Position numbers and translations under genes: made by a program. The notes beneath the pieces were generated by a model that did not search any database, was not told the origin of the DNA, and saw nothing but the letters and a program-made list of their open reading frames with translations. A stretch of DNA of 64,000 bases from JACXTP01 sp963827905 (lineage in GTDB: Archaea > Thermoplasmatota > Thermoplasmata > Methanomassiliicoccales > UBA472), in NCBI GenBank assembly GCA_963827905.1, contig CAWHCB010000013.1, forward strand, positions 1 through 64,000, written 5' to 3'. Positions within the stretch are counted from its first letter, which is position 1. Every line of letters starts with the position of its first letter. Of the stretch, positions 63,637 to 64,000 are shown piece by piece.

Positions 63637-63709
63637 TGGGTCTGTCCAGATTTGAACTGGAGTCACCAGCACCCCAAGCTGGAAGGATACCAAGCTACCC
63701 CACAGACCC
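63637..63709 (-). tRNA. tRNA-Pro (GGG)
   Basis: On the minus strand the acceptor arms GGGTCTG (63703-63709) and CAGACCC (63638-63644) pair exactly. The anticodon stem CCAGC/GCTGG encloses loop TTGGGGT, so the anticodon is GGG. The T arm is TCCAG-TTCAAAT-CTGGA. The discriminator is A, and CCA follows immediately in the genome (63634-63636). It lies 29 bases downstream of rpoN and may be on the same transcript. Confidence 0.95.
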
Positions 63710-63738
63710 ATTGATAAAGGGGTTGAGTTTAAAGGGTT

Positions 63739-63931
63739 TCAACCGAGGGGTATGAGCTCCTCGAGCAGGTCCGAGTGCGATATGATCATGCGGCGGCAGC
63801 AGTAGCGCCTCAGACCGAGGTCGTCCAGCACTTCCTTCGGCGTCCTCTCCCATCTGCACCCTCTTGACGAAGGTCTGATAGGAGGAACCGACCACCTTGC
63901 CGCACGTGAAACATCTCACCGGTATTATCAT
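63739..63931 (-). CDS. rpoN: RNA polymerase subunit N (frameshifted)
   Basis: The small zinc-binding Rpb10 homologue of archaeal RNA polymerase. It starts MIIPVRCFTCGKVVGSSYQTFVKRV in one frame and, after one extra base near 63838-63843, continues EVLDDLGLRRYCCRRMIISHSDLLEELIPLG. The paired zinc motifs CFTCG and RYCCRRM are intact. The single shift in an essential gene is the clearest sign that the sequence contains indel errors. It starts four bases after the uS9 stop, the normal archaeal order. Confidence 0.93.
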
Positions 63932-63935
63932 CTGC

Positions 63936-64000
63936 TCACCTGTAGCTCTTCTGCCTCTTCTTCCGAGCACCACGGCCCAGGGGCTTCTTCGGCAGCTTCC
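63936..64000 (-). CDS. rpsI: Ribosomal protein uS9 (partial, C-terminal end)
   Basis: The last 20 residues of the protein, LPKKPLGRGARKKRQKSYR before TGA, match the basic end of archaeal uS9, whose tail reaches the P-site tRNA. The rest lies outside the window. It is followed after four bases by rpoN, the conserved archaeal order L13-S9-RpoN. Confidence 0.9.
   Translation of the reverse strand, partial: KLPKKPLGRGARKKRQKSYR

Noticed and set aside
1..64000. CRISPR arrays, insertion sequences, prophage or plasmid genes
   Set aside because: No regularly spaced repeats, transposase or integrase motifs were seen on either strand.

Overview
The window looks like a high-GC euryarchaeal chromosome segment, most likely from the Thermoplasmata / Methanomassiliicoccales neighbourhood. 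This placement is inference. Archaeal markers are an RpoN subunit beside uS9, a type II (archaeal) glyceraldehyde-3-phosphate dehydrogenase, archease, TATA boxes 22-30 nt from start codons (leaderless genes), and GGTGA-type ribosome sites. The O6-alkylguanine-DNA alkyltransferase/endonuclease V fusion is of a type known from Ferroplasma, and the mevalonate decarboxylase is of the haloarchaeal kind. No methanogenesis gene is present, and TAG stops are common, so there is no sign of a TAG-avoiding pyrrolysine code. Layout: 0-6.5 kb, hydantoinase fragment, EhaR-like HAD phosphatase, PfkB kinase, acetyltransferase, small unknowns, mevalonate decarboxylase, archease, alpha/beta hydrolase. 6.7-11.8 kb, aspartate dehydrogenase (NAD synthesis) and a run of three peptidase genes (M24, TldD, TldE). 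11.8-17.7 kb, branched-chain amino acid genes ilvC and ilvB on the minus strand flanking two tandem plus-strand genes for pentameric ligand-gated ion channel homologues. 18.5-23.3 kb, a tightly coupled luxE-luxC-SDR-ubiA cluster. 23.3-29 kb, radical SAM protein, small membrane proteins, GAPDH, PAS histidine kinase, phosphoglycerate kinase. 29.3-36 kb, a seven-gene lysine operon (lrp-dapA-dapB-lysC-lysA-dapF-dapL). 36-45.7 kb, an AGT/EndoV-panE-DUF5788 operon, MFS transporter, nitroreductase, MscS channel, prepilin peptidase, and a thiL-amrS-glycosylase operon. 45.8-52.9 kb, larA-FeS oxidoreductase-folP, bioY, a TrpD-family enzyme and a zinc alcohol dehydrogenase. 53-57.6 kb, a membrane-anchored zinc protease, a flavin-binding protein, a polyferredoxin-like protein and a glycosyltransferase. 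57.6-63.6 kb, an AT-rich island with a STAND ATPase, a Cys-rich protein and a secreted M6-like protease. The end holds tRNA-Pro(GGG), rpoN and the end of the uS9 gene. More than twenty genes are interrupted by one-base shifts, including genes expected to be indispensable (rpoN, lysC, ilvB, dapA), while the protein motifs continue perfectly in another frame. I read these as indel errors in the sequence rather than pseudogenes, and I annotate them as single genes with frameshifts. Working together, the window encodes a DAP-aminotransferase lysine pathway, most of valine/isoleucine synthesis (no small IlvN subunit seen), two middle glycolysis/gluconeogenesis steps, and parts of isoprenoid, folate/pterin, thiamine, biotin-uptake and NAD metabolism. 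The least explained parts are the ion-channel pair inside the ilv locus, the luxE/luxC/SDR/UbiA cluster, the lysine-rich tail on IlvC, and the proteases with unusual architecture.
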